Shown piece after piece: positions 41,120-49,901 of a DNA stretch of 64,000 nt. The DNA comes from Rubrivivax sp. (GTDB lineage: Bacteria > Pseudomonadota > Gammaproteobacteria > Burkholderiales > Burkholderiaceae_C). The stretch covers positions 113,490 through 177,489 of the forward strand of contig JAIXWM010000008.1 in assembly GCA_027491255.1 (NCBI GenBank). The letters run 5' to 3'. Position 1 is the stretch's first letter; every line of letters begins with the position of its first letter. The notes under the pieces are model-generated. The model was given only the letters and a program-made list of their open reading frames with translations, was not told where the DNA came from and made no database searches. The translations under genes were made by a program, and so were the position numbers.

Positions 41120-44100
41120 GTGCCCCGATCCCCCGCCGCCTCCAGCCCCCCGCCCGCCCGCAGCCGCGCCCGCAGCGCCGCGCCCCCGCCGGTGATGGAA
41201 GCGCCCGAGGCGCTGCGCTGGCGCTGCATCGGCCCGCCGCGCGGCGGTCGGGTGGTGGCCGTCGCGGGCGACCCGCGCGACCGCATGACCTTCTACTTCG
41301 GCGCCTGCGCCGGGGGCGTCTGGAAGACGGTGGACGGCGGCACCTACTGGCGCTGCGTGTCCGACGGCTTCCTCGGCAGCGCGGCCATCGGCGCGATCGC
41401 GGTCGCGCCGTCGGATGCCAACGTCGTCTACGCCGGCACCGGCGAGACCACGATCCGCGTCGACGTCTCCTACGGCGACGGCGTGTACCGCTCGTCGGAC
41501 GCCGGGCGCAGCTGGCAGTCGGTGGGCTTGAAGGCGACCAAGCACATCGGCCGCATCTGCGTCCACCCGCAGGACCCGGACCTCGTCTACGTGGCCGCGC
41601 TCGGCGACGCCTTCGGCCCGAACGAGGAGCGCGGCGTCTTCCGCTCGCGCGACGGCGGGCGCCACTGGGAGCGGGTCCTTCACCAGGGCCCGGACGCCGG
41701 CGCGGTCGACCTGTCGATGGACCCGCTGAACCCGCGCATCCTCTACGCCGCCTTCTGGCGCGCGCGGCGCAGTTTCTGGCATCTCAACAGCGGCGGCCCG
41801 GGCAGCGGGCTGTGGCGCTCGATGGACGGCGGCGACACCTGGCAGGAACTGTCCGGCCGCAACGGCCTGCCCGGCGGCCTGCTCGGCAAGCACGGCGTGT
41901 CGGCCTCGGCGGCACGCGCCGGGCGCGTCTACGCGCTCGTGGAGGCCGAGGGCGAGCACACCGGCCTGTACCGCAGCGACGACCACGGCGGGCGCTGGGT
42001 GCAGGTCAGCAGCCACCGCGACCTGATGCACCGCCCCTGGTACTACACCCACGTCTTCGCCGACCCCGGTCACGCCGACACCGTCTACGTGACCAACCTG
42101 CAGATGTGGAAGTCCAGCGACGGCGGCGCGAGCTTCACCGAGGTGACGACGCCGCACGGCGACAACCACGACCTGTGGATCGACCCGGCCGACCCCCGGC
42201 GCATGATCGAGGGCAACGACGGCGGGGCCTGCGTGTCGTTCAACGGCGGGCAGAGCTGGTCGTCGATCTACAACCAGCCGACCTCGCAGTTCTACCGCCT
42301 CGACGTCGACGACCGCCACCCCTACCGCGTCTACGGCACGCAGCAGGACAACACCTCGATCTCGGTGCCCAGCGCCTCGGAGTGGGGCGCGATCACGCTC
42401 GGCGACTGCACCTACCCGGGCACCGGCGAAAGCGGCTTCATCGCCGTCCATCCGCAGGAGCCCGACGTCGTCTACTGCGGCGCCGTCGGCTCCAGCCCCG
42501 GCGGGGCCGGCGCGCTGCAGCGCTACGACCACCGCACGCGCCAGATCCGGCTCGTCAACGTCTGGCCCGAGAAGTCCCGCGGCGTGCCCCCGCGCGACCT
42601 GCGCTACCGCTTCGCCTGGACCTTCCCGCTGGTGTTCTCACCGCACGACCGCAAGACCCTGTACGCGGGCGGCAACCGCGTCTTCCGCACCCGCGACGAG
42701 GGCGCGAGCTGGACCGCGATCTCGCCCGACCTGAGCCTGAACGACGCCGAGCGCCAGGGCCATTCGGGCGGCGAGATCACGCGTGACACCGCCGGCGCCG
42801 AGGTGCACGCCACCTGCGCCTGCGTCACGCCTTCGCCGCACCGGCCGGGCGAGATCTGGGCCTCCACCGACGACGGGTTGGTGCACGTCACGCGCGACGA
42901 CGGCGCCACCTGGACCAACGTCACGCCGCCGGGCATGCCCGAGCTCGCCTACGTGGGCTGCGTCGAGATCGCAGCGCACGACGCCGACACGGTCTACGTC
43001 AGCGCCACGCGCTACAAGCTCGCCGACTACCGGCCCTGGCTGTTTCGCAGCCGCGACGGCGGCCGGCGCTGGCAGGACATCAGCGGCGACCTGCCGCGCG
43101 ACGAGATCACGCGCGTCATCCGCGCCGACCCGGCGCGCCCGGGGCTGCTGTTCGTCGGCACCGAGACCGGTGTGTTCTTCAGCGCGGACGACGGCGCGCA
43201 CTGGCGCCGCATGCGCGGCGGGCTGCCGGTGGTGCCGGTCTACGACCTCAAGATCAAGGGCAGCGACCTCGTCGCCGCCACGCATGGCCGCGCGTTCTGG
43301 ATCCTCGACGACATCGGCCCGCTGCGCGCGCTCGACCTGCGCCGCGGCGGCGTGCAACTGGTCGCGCCGCGTGCCACCGTGCGCACGCGTCTGGCGTGGA
43401 GCTCGGGCAGCGGCTACGCGAAACACGGCCTGAGCTACGGGCCGGCCTTCGGCATCGGCGGCGGCAGCGAGATGGTGGTCGAAGCCGACGGCTCGAGCCG
43501 ACGCCGCCACCTGGACACGGGCGAGAACCCGCCCGTGGGGGCGCTGCTGCACTACCTGCTGCCCGAGGGGTTCGACGGCGTGGTGCGGTTGAGGGTACTC
43601 GACGCGCAGGCGCGCGTGGTGCGCGTGCTCGCCAGCGACGACCCGGGGCTCGCGCCCGCGCGCCGGCCCGGCACGAAGCCGGGCCTGAACCGCGTCGTCT
43701 GGGACCTGCGCCACCAGGGCCCGGCGCGGCTGGACCTGTCGCTGTCGCCGCGGCGCAACCAGCCGCTGGCCGAGGAATCCGACGAGATCGCCGGCCCGGC
43801 GGTGGTGCCGGGGCGCTACGCCCTCGTGCTCGAGTGCGGGCCCCGGCCCGACCCGGCCGCGTCGACGGCGGCCGGCGCGGCCGACGAGGCCCCGGCCGGC
43901 ACCGCCGCCTGGGAACCCACGCTCAGGCTCGAGGCCGCCTTCGACGTCGTCAAGGACCCGCGCCTGCTCACGCCGCAGCGCGCCTTCGAGCGCCAGCACG
44001 CCCTGCTGGAGCGTCTGTACGCCGCCTGGGGCCGCGTCAACGAGGGCGTGAACCGTCTGCGCCTGCTCAAGCGCCAGCTGCACGCGCTGCAGCCGCGCCT

Positions 44101-44449
44101 GGCCGGCCCCCACGCGGCCCTGGCGCAGCGCGCGCAGGCCCTGCACGAGGCCCTGTCGGCTGTCGAAGCCGAGCTCGTCGACCCGCACCGCGAGTCGCCG
44201 CGCGACGTGCTGCGCCACCGCGCCGGCGTGAACGACGCGATCGCCGACCTCGTCAGCGTGGTTGCGATCGCCGACGAGGCGCCCACACGGCCGTCGCGGG
44301 AGGTCGCGGCCGAGGTGCTGGCCCAGGCCGATGCCGAACTCGCGCGCCTGCGCGCTCTCGAGCGCGGCGAGCTGGCCGCCCTGAACGCGGCGCTGCGCGC
44401 GGCCGGGGTGGGCGTGTTGGGGGTGGGCGTCCCCGCGGGAAGGGGCTGA
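41120..44449 (+). CDS. Large BNR/sortilin-type beta-propeller protein
   Basis: The product is 1109 residues. The first about 750 contain many Asp-box/BNR-like repeats (GGVWKTVDGG, GVYRSSDAGRSW, GVFRSRDGGRHW, GLWRSMDGGDTW, MWKSSDGGASF, WLFRSRDGGRRW), as in sialidase-like or Vps10/sortilin-type propellers. An immunoglobulin-like region (about 790-910) and a C-terminal helical segment (about 950-1080) follow. Members are often labelled glycosyl hydrolases, but activity is unproven and the sialidase active-site residues cannot be seen here. GAGGAG at 41107-41112 is seven bases before the GTG. No signal peptide follows that start, unlike many relatives. Confidence 0.88.
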   Translation: MPRSPAASSPPPARSRARSAAPPPVMEAPEALRWRCIGPPRGGRVVAVAGDPRDRMTFYFGACAGGVWKTVDGGTYWRCVSDGFLGSAAIGAIAVAPSDANVVYAGTGETTIRVDVSYGDGVYRSSDAGRSWQSVGLKATKHIGRICVHPQDPDLVYVAALGDAFGPNEERGVFRSRDGGRHWERVLHQGPDAGAVDLSMDPLNPRILYAAFWRARRSFWHLNSGGPGSGLWRSMDGGDTWQELSGRNGLPGGLLGKHGVSASAARAGRVYALVEAEGEHTGLYRSDDHGGRWVQVSSHRDLMHRPWYYTHVFADPGHADTVYVTNLQMWKSSDGGASFTEVTTPHGDNHDLWIDPADPRRMIEGNDGGACVSFNGGQSWSSIYNQPTSQFYRLDVDDRHPYRVYGTQQDNTSISVPSASEWGAITLGDCTYPGTGESGFIAVHPQEPDVVYCGAVGSSPGGAGALQRYDHRTRQIRLVNVWPEKSRGVPPRDLRYRFAWTFPLVFSPHDRKTLYAGGNRVFRTRDEGASWTAISPDLSLNDAERQGHSGGEITRDTAGAEVHATCACVTPSPHRPGEIWASTDDGLVHVTRDDGATWTNVTPPGMPELAYVGCVEIAAHDADTVYVSATRYKLADYRPWLFRSRDGGRRWQDISGDLPRDEITRVIRADPARPGLLFVGTETGVFFSADDGAHWRRMRGGLPVVPVYDLKIKGSDLVAATHGRAFWILDDIGPLRALDLRRGGVQLVAPRATVRTRLAWSSGSGYAKHGLSYGPAFGIGGGSEMVVEADGSSRRRHLDTGENPPVGALLHYLLPEGFDGVVRLRVLDAQARVVRVLASDDPGLAPARRPGTKPGLNRVVWDLRHQGPARLDLSLSPRRNQPLAEESDEIAGPAVVPGRYALVLECGPRPDPAASTAAGAADEAPAGTAAWEPTLRLEAAFDVVKDPRLLTPQRAFERQHALLERLYAAWGRVNEGVNRLRLLKRQLHALQPRLAGPHAALAQRAQALHEALSAVEAELVDPHRESPRDVLRHRAGVNDAIADLVSVVAIADEAPTRPSREVAAEVLAQADAELARLRALERGELAALNAALRAAGVGVLGVGVPAGRG

Positions 44450-44707
44450 GCGCGGCCTGATGGCCGCCCCTGCCTGGTGGGGCGCGGCCGCCACGTGCCG
44501 CGCACTTCGGACCAGGCCGGCCACCCACGGCCCTGCGCTTTTCGGACGCTGCGGCGGGCGGATACGAACGTCGGGCCCAGGCCGCGCGCGAGCGGGCCCT
44601 TGGGCTCACGGGGGCCGGGCGCGGGAGGCTGCTCGGCTCGCGGCTGGACAGTGCTGTCACGGGGGGCGAGACCGACCTGTGCGCGGCTTGCGCGCAGGTC
44701 GCGCCGC
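44450..44707. terminator. Convergent gap with stem-loop terminator at 44674-44700
   Basis: The 258-base gap between the propeller gene and the ABC permease has no gene. At 44674-44700, arms GACCTGTGCGC and GCGCGCAGGTC pair along 11 positions (one T·G) around a 5-base loop. It lies just beyond the permease stop, so it is probably that operon's terminator. No T-run follows on that strand. Confidence 0.6.
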
Positions 44708-45769
44708 TCAGCCGCGCCGCACCCGGTACTGCGTCAGCATCGTGGCCACCAGCATCGAGATCAGCGCCACGGCGACGATGACATCGGCGATGTAGGTCGG
44801 CACGTTGACGGCGCGGCTCATGGTGTCGGCGCCCACCAGGATGCCGGCGACGAAGACGGCGCCGGCGACCACGCCCAGCGGGTTGAGCATCGCCAGCATC
44901 GCGATGACGATGCCGCTGTAGCCATAGCCCGGGCTCATGTCGAGCGTGACGTAGGACGCACGGCCGGCCACCTCCACCGCGCCCGCCAGGCCGGCCAGCG
45001 CGCCTGACAGCAGCGCCACCTTGACGGTGACCCAGCCCACCGGCATGCCGGCGAAGGCCGCCGCGCGCGGGCCCGAGCCGACGGCGCGGATCTCGAAGCC
45101 CGTGGTCGTGCGCTGCATCAGCACCCACAGCGCCAGTGCCAGCCCCAGCGCGGCCAGCAGTCCGGTGTGGACGCGGCTGCGCTCGATCAGCTTGTCCAGC
45201 TGCAGCGCGTCCTGCAGCGCCACGCTCTGCGGCCAGCCCATCGCGGACGGGTCCTTCATCGGCCCGTCCAGCAGCGCCGAGACGGCCAGCAGGACGACGA
45301 AGTTCAGCAGCAGCGTGGTCACGACCTCGTCCACGCCCAGGCGCGACTTCAGCAGCGCGGGCCCCAGCAGCAGCAGCGCGCCCGCGGCCATGGCCGCGAC
45401 GATCATCAGCGGGAACAGCAGCGCGGCCGGCGCGTCGAAGCCGCTGCCGCCGTGCAGGCCGCCCACCGCCACCGCCGCCAGCGCGCCGGCGTAGAGCTGG
45501 CCCTCGGCGCCGATGTTGAACAGGCGGGCGCGGAAGGCCACCGCGGCGGCCAGGCCGGTGAGGATCAGCGGGGTGGCGCGCGTCAGCGTCTCGGTGATCG
45601 CGAAGCGCGAGCCGAAGCCGCCCTCGAGCAGCAGCGCGTAGGCGCGCCCGACCGGCGCGCCGGCCCAGGCGACCAGCGCCGAGGTGACGAGCAGCGTGAA
45701 GGCGATGGCAGCCAGCGGCGCGGCCAGCAGCAGCGCGCGCGGGACGCGGACGCGGCGTTCAAGGCGCAT
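44708..45769 (-). CDS. BMP-type (nucleoside) ABC transporter permease
   Basis: This 353-residue membrane protein belongs to the permease family of nucleoside and branched-chain ABC importers: FNIGAEGQLYAGALAAVAVGG, VDEVVTTLLLNFVVLL and GSGPRAAAFAGMPVGWVTVK are typical. It overlaps the ATPase gene by 11 bases. Systems of this type normally have two different permeases. No second one follows before the terminator, so the partner is missing from the locus. Confidence 0.93.
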   Translation of the reverse strand: MRLERRVRVPRALLLAAPLAAIAFTLLVTSALVAWAGAPVGRAYALLLEGGFGSRFAITETLTRATPLILTGLAAAVAFRARLFNIGAEGQLYAGALAAVAVGGLHGGSGFDAPAALLFPLMIVAAMAAGALLLLGPALLKSRLGVDEVVTTLLLNFVVLLAVSALLDGPMKDPSAMGWPQSVALQDALQLDKLIERSRVHTGLLAALGLALALWVLMQRTTTGFEIRAVGSGPRAAAFAGMPVGWVTVKVALLSGALAGLAGAVEVAGRASYVTLDMSPGYGYSGIVIAMLAMLNPLGVVAGAVFVAGILVGADTMSRAVNVPTYIADVIVAVALISMLVATMLTQYRVRRG

Positions 45770-47747
45770 GGGTGCCCCGCATGGCGCCGGGCAGCGCGAC
45801 GCTGTCCCCGGCCCCCTGCCCGTCTGCCACGGGCGTCGACGAAGGGCCGTGATCGCCGCCGCCAGCCATCGCCAGCCCGATCGACGCCAGCGTCCACTGC
45901 GCCAGCGGCCGCGCCTCGGTCAGGCGGCCGTGGTGCATGACCGCGATGCGGTCGGCCAGCGCGAAGATCTCGTCCAGGTCCTCGCTGATGAGCAGCACCG
46001 CGCTGCCGGCAGCGCATGCGTCGAGCAGCTGCTGGTGCACATAGGCCACGGCGCCGACGTCCAGCCCCCAGGTGGGCTGGTTGGCGACGATCAGGCGTGG
46101 CACCGAAGGCGCCGCGGCCGGCGCTGCCCCAGCGGTGGCGGTGGCGGTGGCGGTGGCGGTGGCGGTGGCGGTGGCGGTGGCGGTGGCGGTGCTGGTGCTG
46201 GTGCTGGTGCTGGTGCTGGTGCTGGTGCCGGTGGCCGTGGCCGTGGCCGTGGTGGCGCCAGCCGTCGCTTCGCGGGCCCCCACGGCCCCCACGGCCGCCG
46301 CGCCGCCGTGCGCCGGCGCCATCAGCGCGCGGCCCAGGATCAGCTTCTGCATGTTGCCGCCCGACAGCGAGCGCGTCACGGTGTCGACGCCGCCGGCTTC
46401 GGTGCCGCGCACGTCGTAGCGGCTCACCAGCGCCCGGGCGTGCGCCCGCGCCGCGGCCCGCTTGACGAAGCCCAGGCGCGCGAACGCGGGCGAGGCGTAG
46501 CGCTCGAGTACGGCGTTCTCCCACAGCGGCAGGTCGCCGACGACGCCCACCGCGTGGCGGTCCTCGGGGATGCGCGCCACGCCGGCCCGCACCACCGCGC
46601 CGGGCCGCGCCGGCAGCGGCCGGCCGTCCAGCAGCAGGCTGCCGCTGTCGAGCGCGCGCTCGCCGCACAGCAGCTCGGCCAGCGCCGCCTGCCCGTTGCC
46701 GGCCACACCGGCCACGGCGACCACCTCGCCGGCGCGCAGCGTCAGGTCCACGCCGTCCAGCAGGGGCCGCGCGCCGCTGCCCCGCAGGGTGGCGCCGCGC
46801 AGCGCGCAAATGGTTGGAAGGGTGGGAAGGGTGGGGGCGGTCGGATCGCCGTGCGCGGCCTGCCAGGGCGCCTCGGGCGCGGGCAGCGCCTGCGCCGCGC
46901 TGCCAGATGCCGAAGCCGCTGCTGCAGCGGGCGTCGACGGCGCTCGCGCCGTGGTGGTCGCAACGGTCGGCACCTCAGCGTCGACGGTGACGCCGGGTCG
47001 CGCGCCGCGCCGCACCGCCGGCGCCACCGCGCGCCCGACCATGGCCTCGGCCAGGTCCTCCTTGCGCGCGCCGCGGGCGGGCAGCTCGGCCACCAGGCGG
47101 CCGCCGCGCAGCACCGCGACGCGGTCGGACACGCGCAGCACCTCGTCGAGCTTGTGGCTGATGAAGATCACCCCCAGCCCGCGCGCCACCATCTGCGCCA
47201 GCGTCGCGAACAGCGACTCGCTCTCCTGCGGCGTCAGCACCGCGGTCGGCTCGTCCAGGATCAGGATGCGCGCGCCGCGGAACAGCGCCTTCAGGATCTC
47301 CACGCGCTGGCGCTCGCCCACCGAGAGCTCGCCCACGCGCGCGTCGGGCTCCACGTGCAGGCCGAAGGTGCGCGCAGCCTCCAGCAGGCGCTGGCGCGCG
47401 GCGGCGCGGCGCGAGAACGGCTGCCACAGCGGCTCGGTGCCCAGCATCACGTTGTCGAGCACGCTCAGGTTGTCGGCGAGCGTGAAGTGCTGGTGCACCA
47501 TGCCGATCCCCGCCGCCAGCGCCGCCTTGGGCTGCCCGGGCGGCAGCGGCCGGCCGAAGACCTCGACCGTGCCCGCGTCGGCCACGTAGTGGCCGAACAG
47601 GATGGACACCAGCGTGCTCTTGCCCGCGCCGTTTTCGCCCAGCAGCGCCAGCACCTCGCCGGCGGCCAGCTGCAGCGAGATGGCGTCGTTGGCCACCAGC
47701 GTGCCGAAGCGCTTGGTGATGCCTTGCAGGCGCAGGATGGGCGTCAT
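45759..47747 (-). CDS. BMP-type ABC transporter ATPase, with internal low-complexity insert
   Basis: This 662-residue double ATPase is larger than the usual about 510. NBD1 is canonical: Walker A GENGAGKST, signature LSVGERQR, Walker B LILDEPTAVL. NBD2 has the family's degenerate Walker A (GVAGNGQAAL) and signature LSGGNMQK. Between GRAL and the LIVANQPTWGLD Walker B, about 70 residues are inserted: Ala/Gly sequence and then Thr-Ala and Thr-Ser dipeptide runs encoded by hexanucleotide repeats. A second Ala/Pro/Thr-rich expansion separates the two NBDs. The start ATG at 47747 precedes TPILRLQGITKRFG. The frame is intact. Confidence 0.93.
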   Translation of the reverse strand: MTPILRLQGITKRFGTLVANDAISLQLAAGEVLALLGENGAGKSTLVSILFGHYVADAGTVEVFGRPLPPGQPKAALAAGIGMVHQHFTLADNLSVLDNVMLGTEPLWQPFSRRAAARQRLLEAARTFGLHVEPDARVGELSVGERQRVEILKALFRGARILILDEPTAVLTPQESESLFATLAQMVARGLGVIFISHKLDEVLRVSDRVAVLRGGRLVAELPARGARKEDLAEAMVGRAVAPAVRRGARPGVTVDAEVPTVATTTARAPSTPAAAAASASGSAAQALPAPEAPWQAAHGDPTAPTLPTLPTICALRGATLRGSGARPLLDGVDLTLRAGEVVAVAGVAGNGQAALAELLCGERALDSGSLLLDGRPLPARPGAVVRAGVARIPEDRHAVGVVGDLPLWENAVLERYASPAFARLGFVKRAAARAHARALVSRYDVRGTEAGGVDTVTRSLSGGNMQKLILGRALMAPAHGGAAAVGAVGAREATAGATTATATATGTSTSTSTSTSTSTATATATATATATATATATAGAAPAAAPSVPRLIVANQPTWGLDVGAVAYVHQQLLDACAAGSAVLLISEDLDEIFALADRIAVMHHGRLTEARPLAQWTLASIGLAMAGGGDHGPSSTPVADGQGAGDSVALPGAMRGTHAP
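46132..46250. repeat. Hexanucleotide microsatellite inside the ABC ATPase gene
   Basis: Ten copies of GCGGTG (46132-46191) are followed by about six GCTGGT units (46191-46226), one GCCGGT and three GGCCGT. Because the unit is six bases, changes in copy number keep the frame. On the coding strand it specifies Thr-Ala and Thr-Ser dipeptides. Confidence 0.97.
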
Positions 47748-47940
47748 GCCGCGCTGTGCGCCGGCTCTCGGCGCCAAGGGCGCGCGCGGTCGGCCATCAT
47801 CATGCGCGCCCCCGGGCCGCGCCGCGCCCGTCCCACCCCGCGAGGCGGGGCGGCAACACGGCGGGCGGCCTGGCGATTTCTAGAACGCCCCACCCCGCGG
47901 CCGCGGGGCGGGGACCACAGCCCCCGGGTTCGGGGCGGCG
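47748..47940. repeat. GC-rich hairpins between BMP binding-protein and ATPase genes
   Basis: CCCCGC-GAG-GCGGGG at 47836-47850 and the perfect 16-base palindrome CCCCGCGG/CCGCGGGG at 47893-47908 both sit in this 193-base gap. They could attenuate read-through so that the binding protein is made in excess over the ATPase and permease, a common pattern for ABC operons. Confidence 0.6.
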
Positions 47941-48942
47941 TCACTTCGCCGTCGGCTTGGGCTGGTTGTCGTTGACCTTGACGCTGAACTTGCCGTCGTA
48001 GATCGCCTTTTCCTTGGCCTTGACCTTGGCGACCAGGTCGGCCGGCACCTTGCCCTCGAAGGTGCCCAGCGGCGAGAGCTCGGAGCCCTTGTGCTTCATC
48101 ATCGAGTACTGGCCGTAGTCCTCGGCCTTGAACTTGCCGTCCTTCACCGCCTTGAGCGCGCGGTCGATCGTCGGCTCCATGTTCCACAGCGCCGAGGAGA
48201 CCACGGTCTCGGGGTAGTCCTTCTGCGTGTTGATGACGTTGCCGATGGCCAGGATCTTGCGCTCCTTGGCGGCGTCGCTGACGCCGAAACGCTCGGCATA
48301 CATCACGTCGGCGCCCTTGTCGATCATCGCGAAGGCGGCTTCCTTGGCCTTGGGCGGGTCGAACCAGCTGTTGATGAAGGTCACCATGAACTCCACCTTG
48401 GGGTTGACCTCCTTGGCGCCGGCCATGAAGGCGTTCATCAGGCGGTTGACCTCGGGGATGGGGTAGCCGCCGACCATGCCGATCTTGTTGGACTTGGTCA
48501 TGCCGCCGGCGATCATGCCGGTGAGGTAGGCGGGTTCCTGGATGTAGTTGTCGAAGACGCTGAAGTTCGGCGCCTGCGGCTTGCCCGACGAGCCCATCAG
48601 GAAGCTGACCTTGGGGTAGTCCTTGGCGACCTTGCGCGCCGCGGCCTCGACCGCGAAGGACTCGCCGACGATGAGCGTGTTGCCCTTCTCGGCGTACTGG
48701 CGCATCACGCGCTCGTAGTCGGCGTTGGCGACGTTCTCGCTGAAGACGTACTCGATCTCGCCGCGGGCGACGGCGGCCTTCAGCGCCTTGTCGATGCGGC
48801 TGACCCACTGCTGCTCCACCGGCACGGTGTAGATGGCGGCCACCTTCATCTTGGCCTGTGCAAAGACGGGCGAGGCGCCCGCGGCCAGGACGGCAGACGT
48901 GGCCAGGGCGAGGGTCAGGGTGTGACGACGGGTCAGGGACAT
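47941..48942 (-). CDS. BMP-family periplasmic binding protein
   Basis: The product is 333 residues with a signal peptide (residues about 6-28, ending SPVFAQA). The BMP/PnrA-type domain is seen in MKVAAIYTVPVEQQWVSRID, GSSGKPQAPNFSVFDNYIQE, YLTGMIAGGMTKSNKIGMVGG and NWFDPPKAKEAA-like sequence. Relatives bind nucleosides, purines or similar. AAGGAG lies before the ATG. It is the first gene of the importer operon. Confidence 0.94.
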   Translation of the reverse strand: MSLTRRHTLTLALATSAVLAAGASPVFAQAKMKVAAIYTVPVEQQWVSRIDKALKAAVARGEIEYVFSENVANADYERVMRQYAEKGNTLIVGESFAVEAAARKVAKDYPKVSFLMGSSGKPQAPNFSVFDNYIQEPAYLTGMIAGGMTKSNKIGMVGGYPIPEVNRLMNAFMAGAKEVNPKVEFMVTFINSWFDPPKAKEAAFAMIDKGADVMYAERFGVSDAAKERKILAIGNVINTQKDYPETVVSSALWNMEPTIDRALKAVKDGKFKAEDYGQYSMMKHKGSELSPLGTFEGKVPADLVAKVKAKEKAIYDGKFSVKVNDNQPKPTAK

Positions 48943-49098
48943 GGAGGAACTCCTTCGGGGATGACGGCGGTGTGACGAAGCCGAATGCGTATTTGACAAC
49001 ACCGCCGGCGCAAGCAAAGGTCGTTCCCGCGAGTTGCCCAAAGCGAACGCCTGGATCCTGGGGTGGTGGACATGCAGGCTCACCGATGACGAGCCGAA

Positions 49099-49542
49099 CT
49101 AGGCGCCCTCGGCCTCCACCAGCAGGGTCAGCAGCGCGAGCGACTGCTGCCAACCTGCGTAGCAGGCCTCCACCGGGATCGGCTCGGGGATGCCTTCCTG
49201 CACGATCGTGAGCTCGGTGCCGACCGAGACCGGCTGCAGCGTCACGCTGACGTCCATCGCGCCGGGCAGGCCCGGATCTTCAAAGCGGTCGGTGTGGCGG
49301 ATGCGCCGGTCGGGCTCGAGTTCGACGAACTCGGCGCTGAAGGCATGGCTGTGGCCGCTGCCCAGGTGGGTGAAGGACATCCGGTAGCCGCCGCCGACCC
49401 GGCCGTCGAAGTGGTGGACGTGGCCGACAAAGCCATGCGGCGGCAGCCATTTCGCCAGCGCCTCAGGGCTGACGAAGGCGCGGTAGACCCGCCCGGGCGG
49501 AGCGGCCAGGACGCGGTGCAGTCGAACGGTGCCGGTGGGCAT
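49099..49542 (-). CDS. SRPBCC/AHSA1-family protein
   Basis: This protein of about 147 residues has the Bet v1-like (START/SRPBCC) pattern of the AHSA1 group: HRVLAAPPGRVYRAFVSPEALAKWLPP, FVELEPDRRIRHTDRF and a C-terminal GWQQSLALLTLLVE. These bind hydrophobic ligands; the function is unknown. An ATG at 49560 is a less likely start. Confidence 0.9.
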   Translation of the reverse strand: MPTGTVRLHRVLAAPPGRVYRAFVSPEALAKWLPPHGFVGHVHHFDGRVGGGYRMSFTHLGSGHSHAFSAEFVELEPDRRIRHTDRFEDPGLPGAMDVSVTLQPVSVGTELTIVQEGIPEPIPVEACYAGWQQSLALLTLLVEAEGA

Positions 49543-49556
49543 GAGGGGGCGTCCTT

Positions 49557-49901
49557 TCAAGGGGGGTTCCGGCCTGACCCGCGGGCGAAGAACTCGACCA
49601 GCGGCGCCAGCCCGGGGCGGACATCTTCCGGCAGCTCCGCCAGCGAGGCAAGCCCCAGCGCCACACCACGCGCCACCAGCTCGGGCTCCTTCAGCGACTG
49701 ATGCATCGACCAGAGCTGCCGCGCCGGCCCCTTCTGGAATTCATGGATCGCGTCCAGGAGATCCCCGCTGCCGAGCTGCCCGCCGCGCCACCGGGCGAAC
49801 TGCTCGTCCAGGCTTTCGAGCATCTGGCGCGTTTCGGCTTCGCGGATCCGGGCGGCGAGTTCACGCAGGGCCTTGCGCTGGGACTTGCTGAATTCGATCA
49901 T
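49557..49901 (-). CDS. Hypothetical small protein
   Basis: The product is 114 residues and mostly helical by composition (KSQRKALRELAARIREAE, QMLESLDEQFARW). I do not recognise the family with certainty; it resembles small conserved proteins next to toxin-antitoxin or stress genes. Its start overlaps the end of the GFA-family gene by 41 bases in another frame. It lies 14 bases before the SRPBCC gene, suggesting one transcript. Confidence 0.6.
   Translation of the reverse strand: MIEFSKSQRKALRELAARIREAETRQMLESLDEQFARWRGGQLGSGDLLDAIHEFQKGPARQLWSMHQSLKEPELVARGVALGLASLAELPEDVRPGLAPLVEFFARGSGRNPP

Noticed and set aside
42638..44524. 628-codon minus-strand frame opposite the propeller gene
   Set aside because: Reverse image of BNR repeats, no family pattern.
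46132..46250. Repeat array considered as CRISPR
   Set aside because: Units are six bases with no spacers. It is a coding microsatellite. No CRISPR array or cas gene is visible in the window.
46072..46419. Plus-strand frame reading Val-Ala and Val-Leu repeats through the microsatellite
   Set aside because: It is the antisense translation of the hexanucleotide repeat. The ATPase gene on the other strand is complete.
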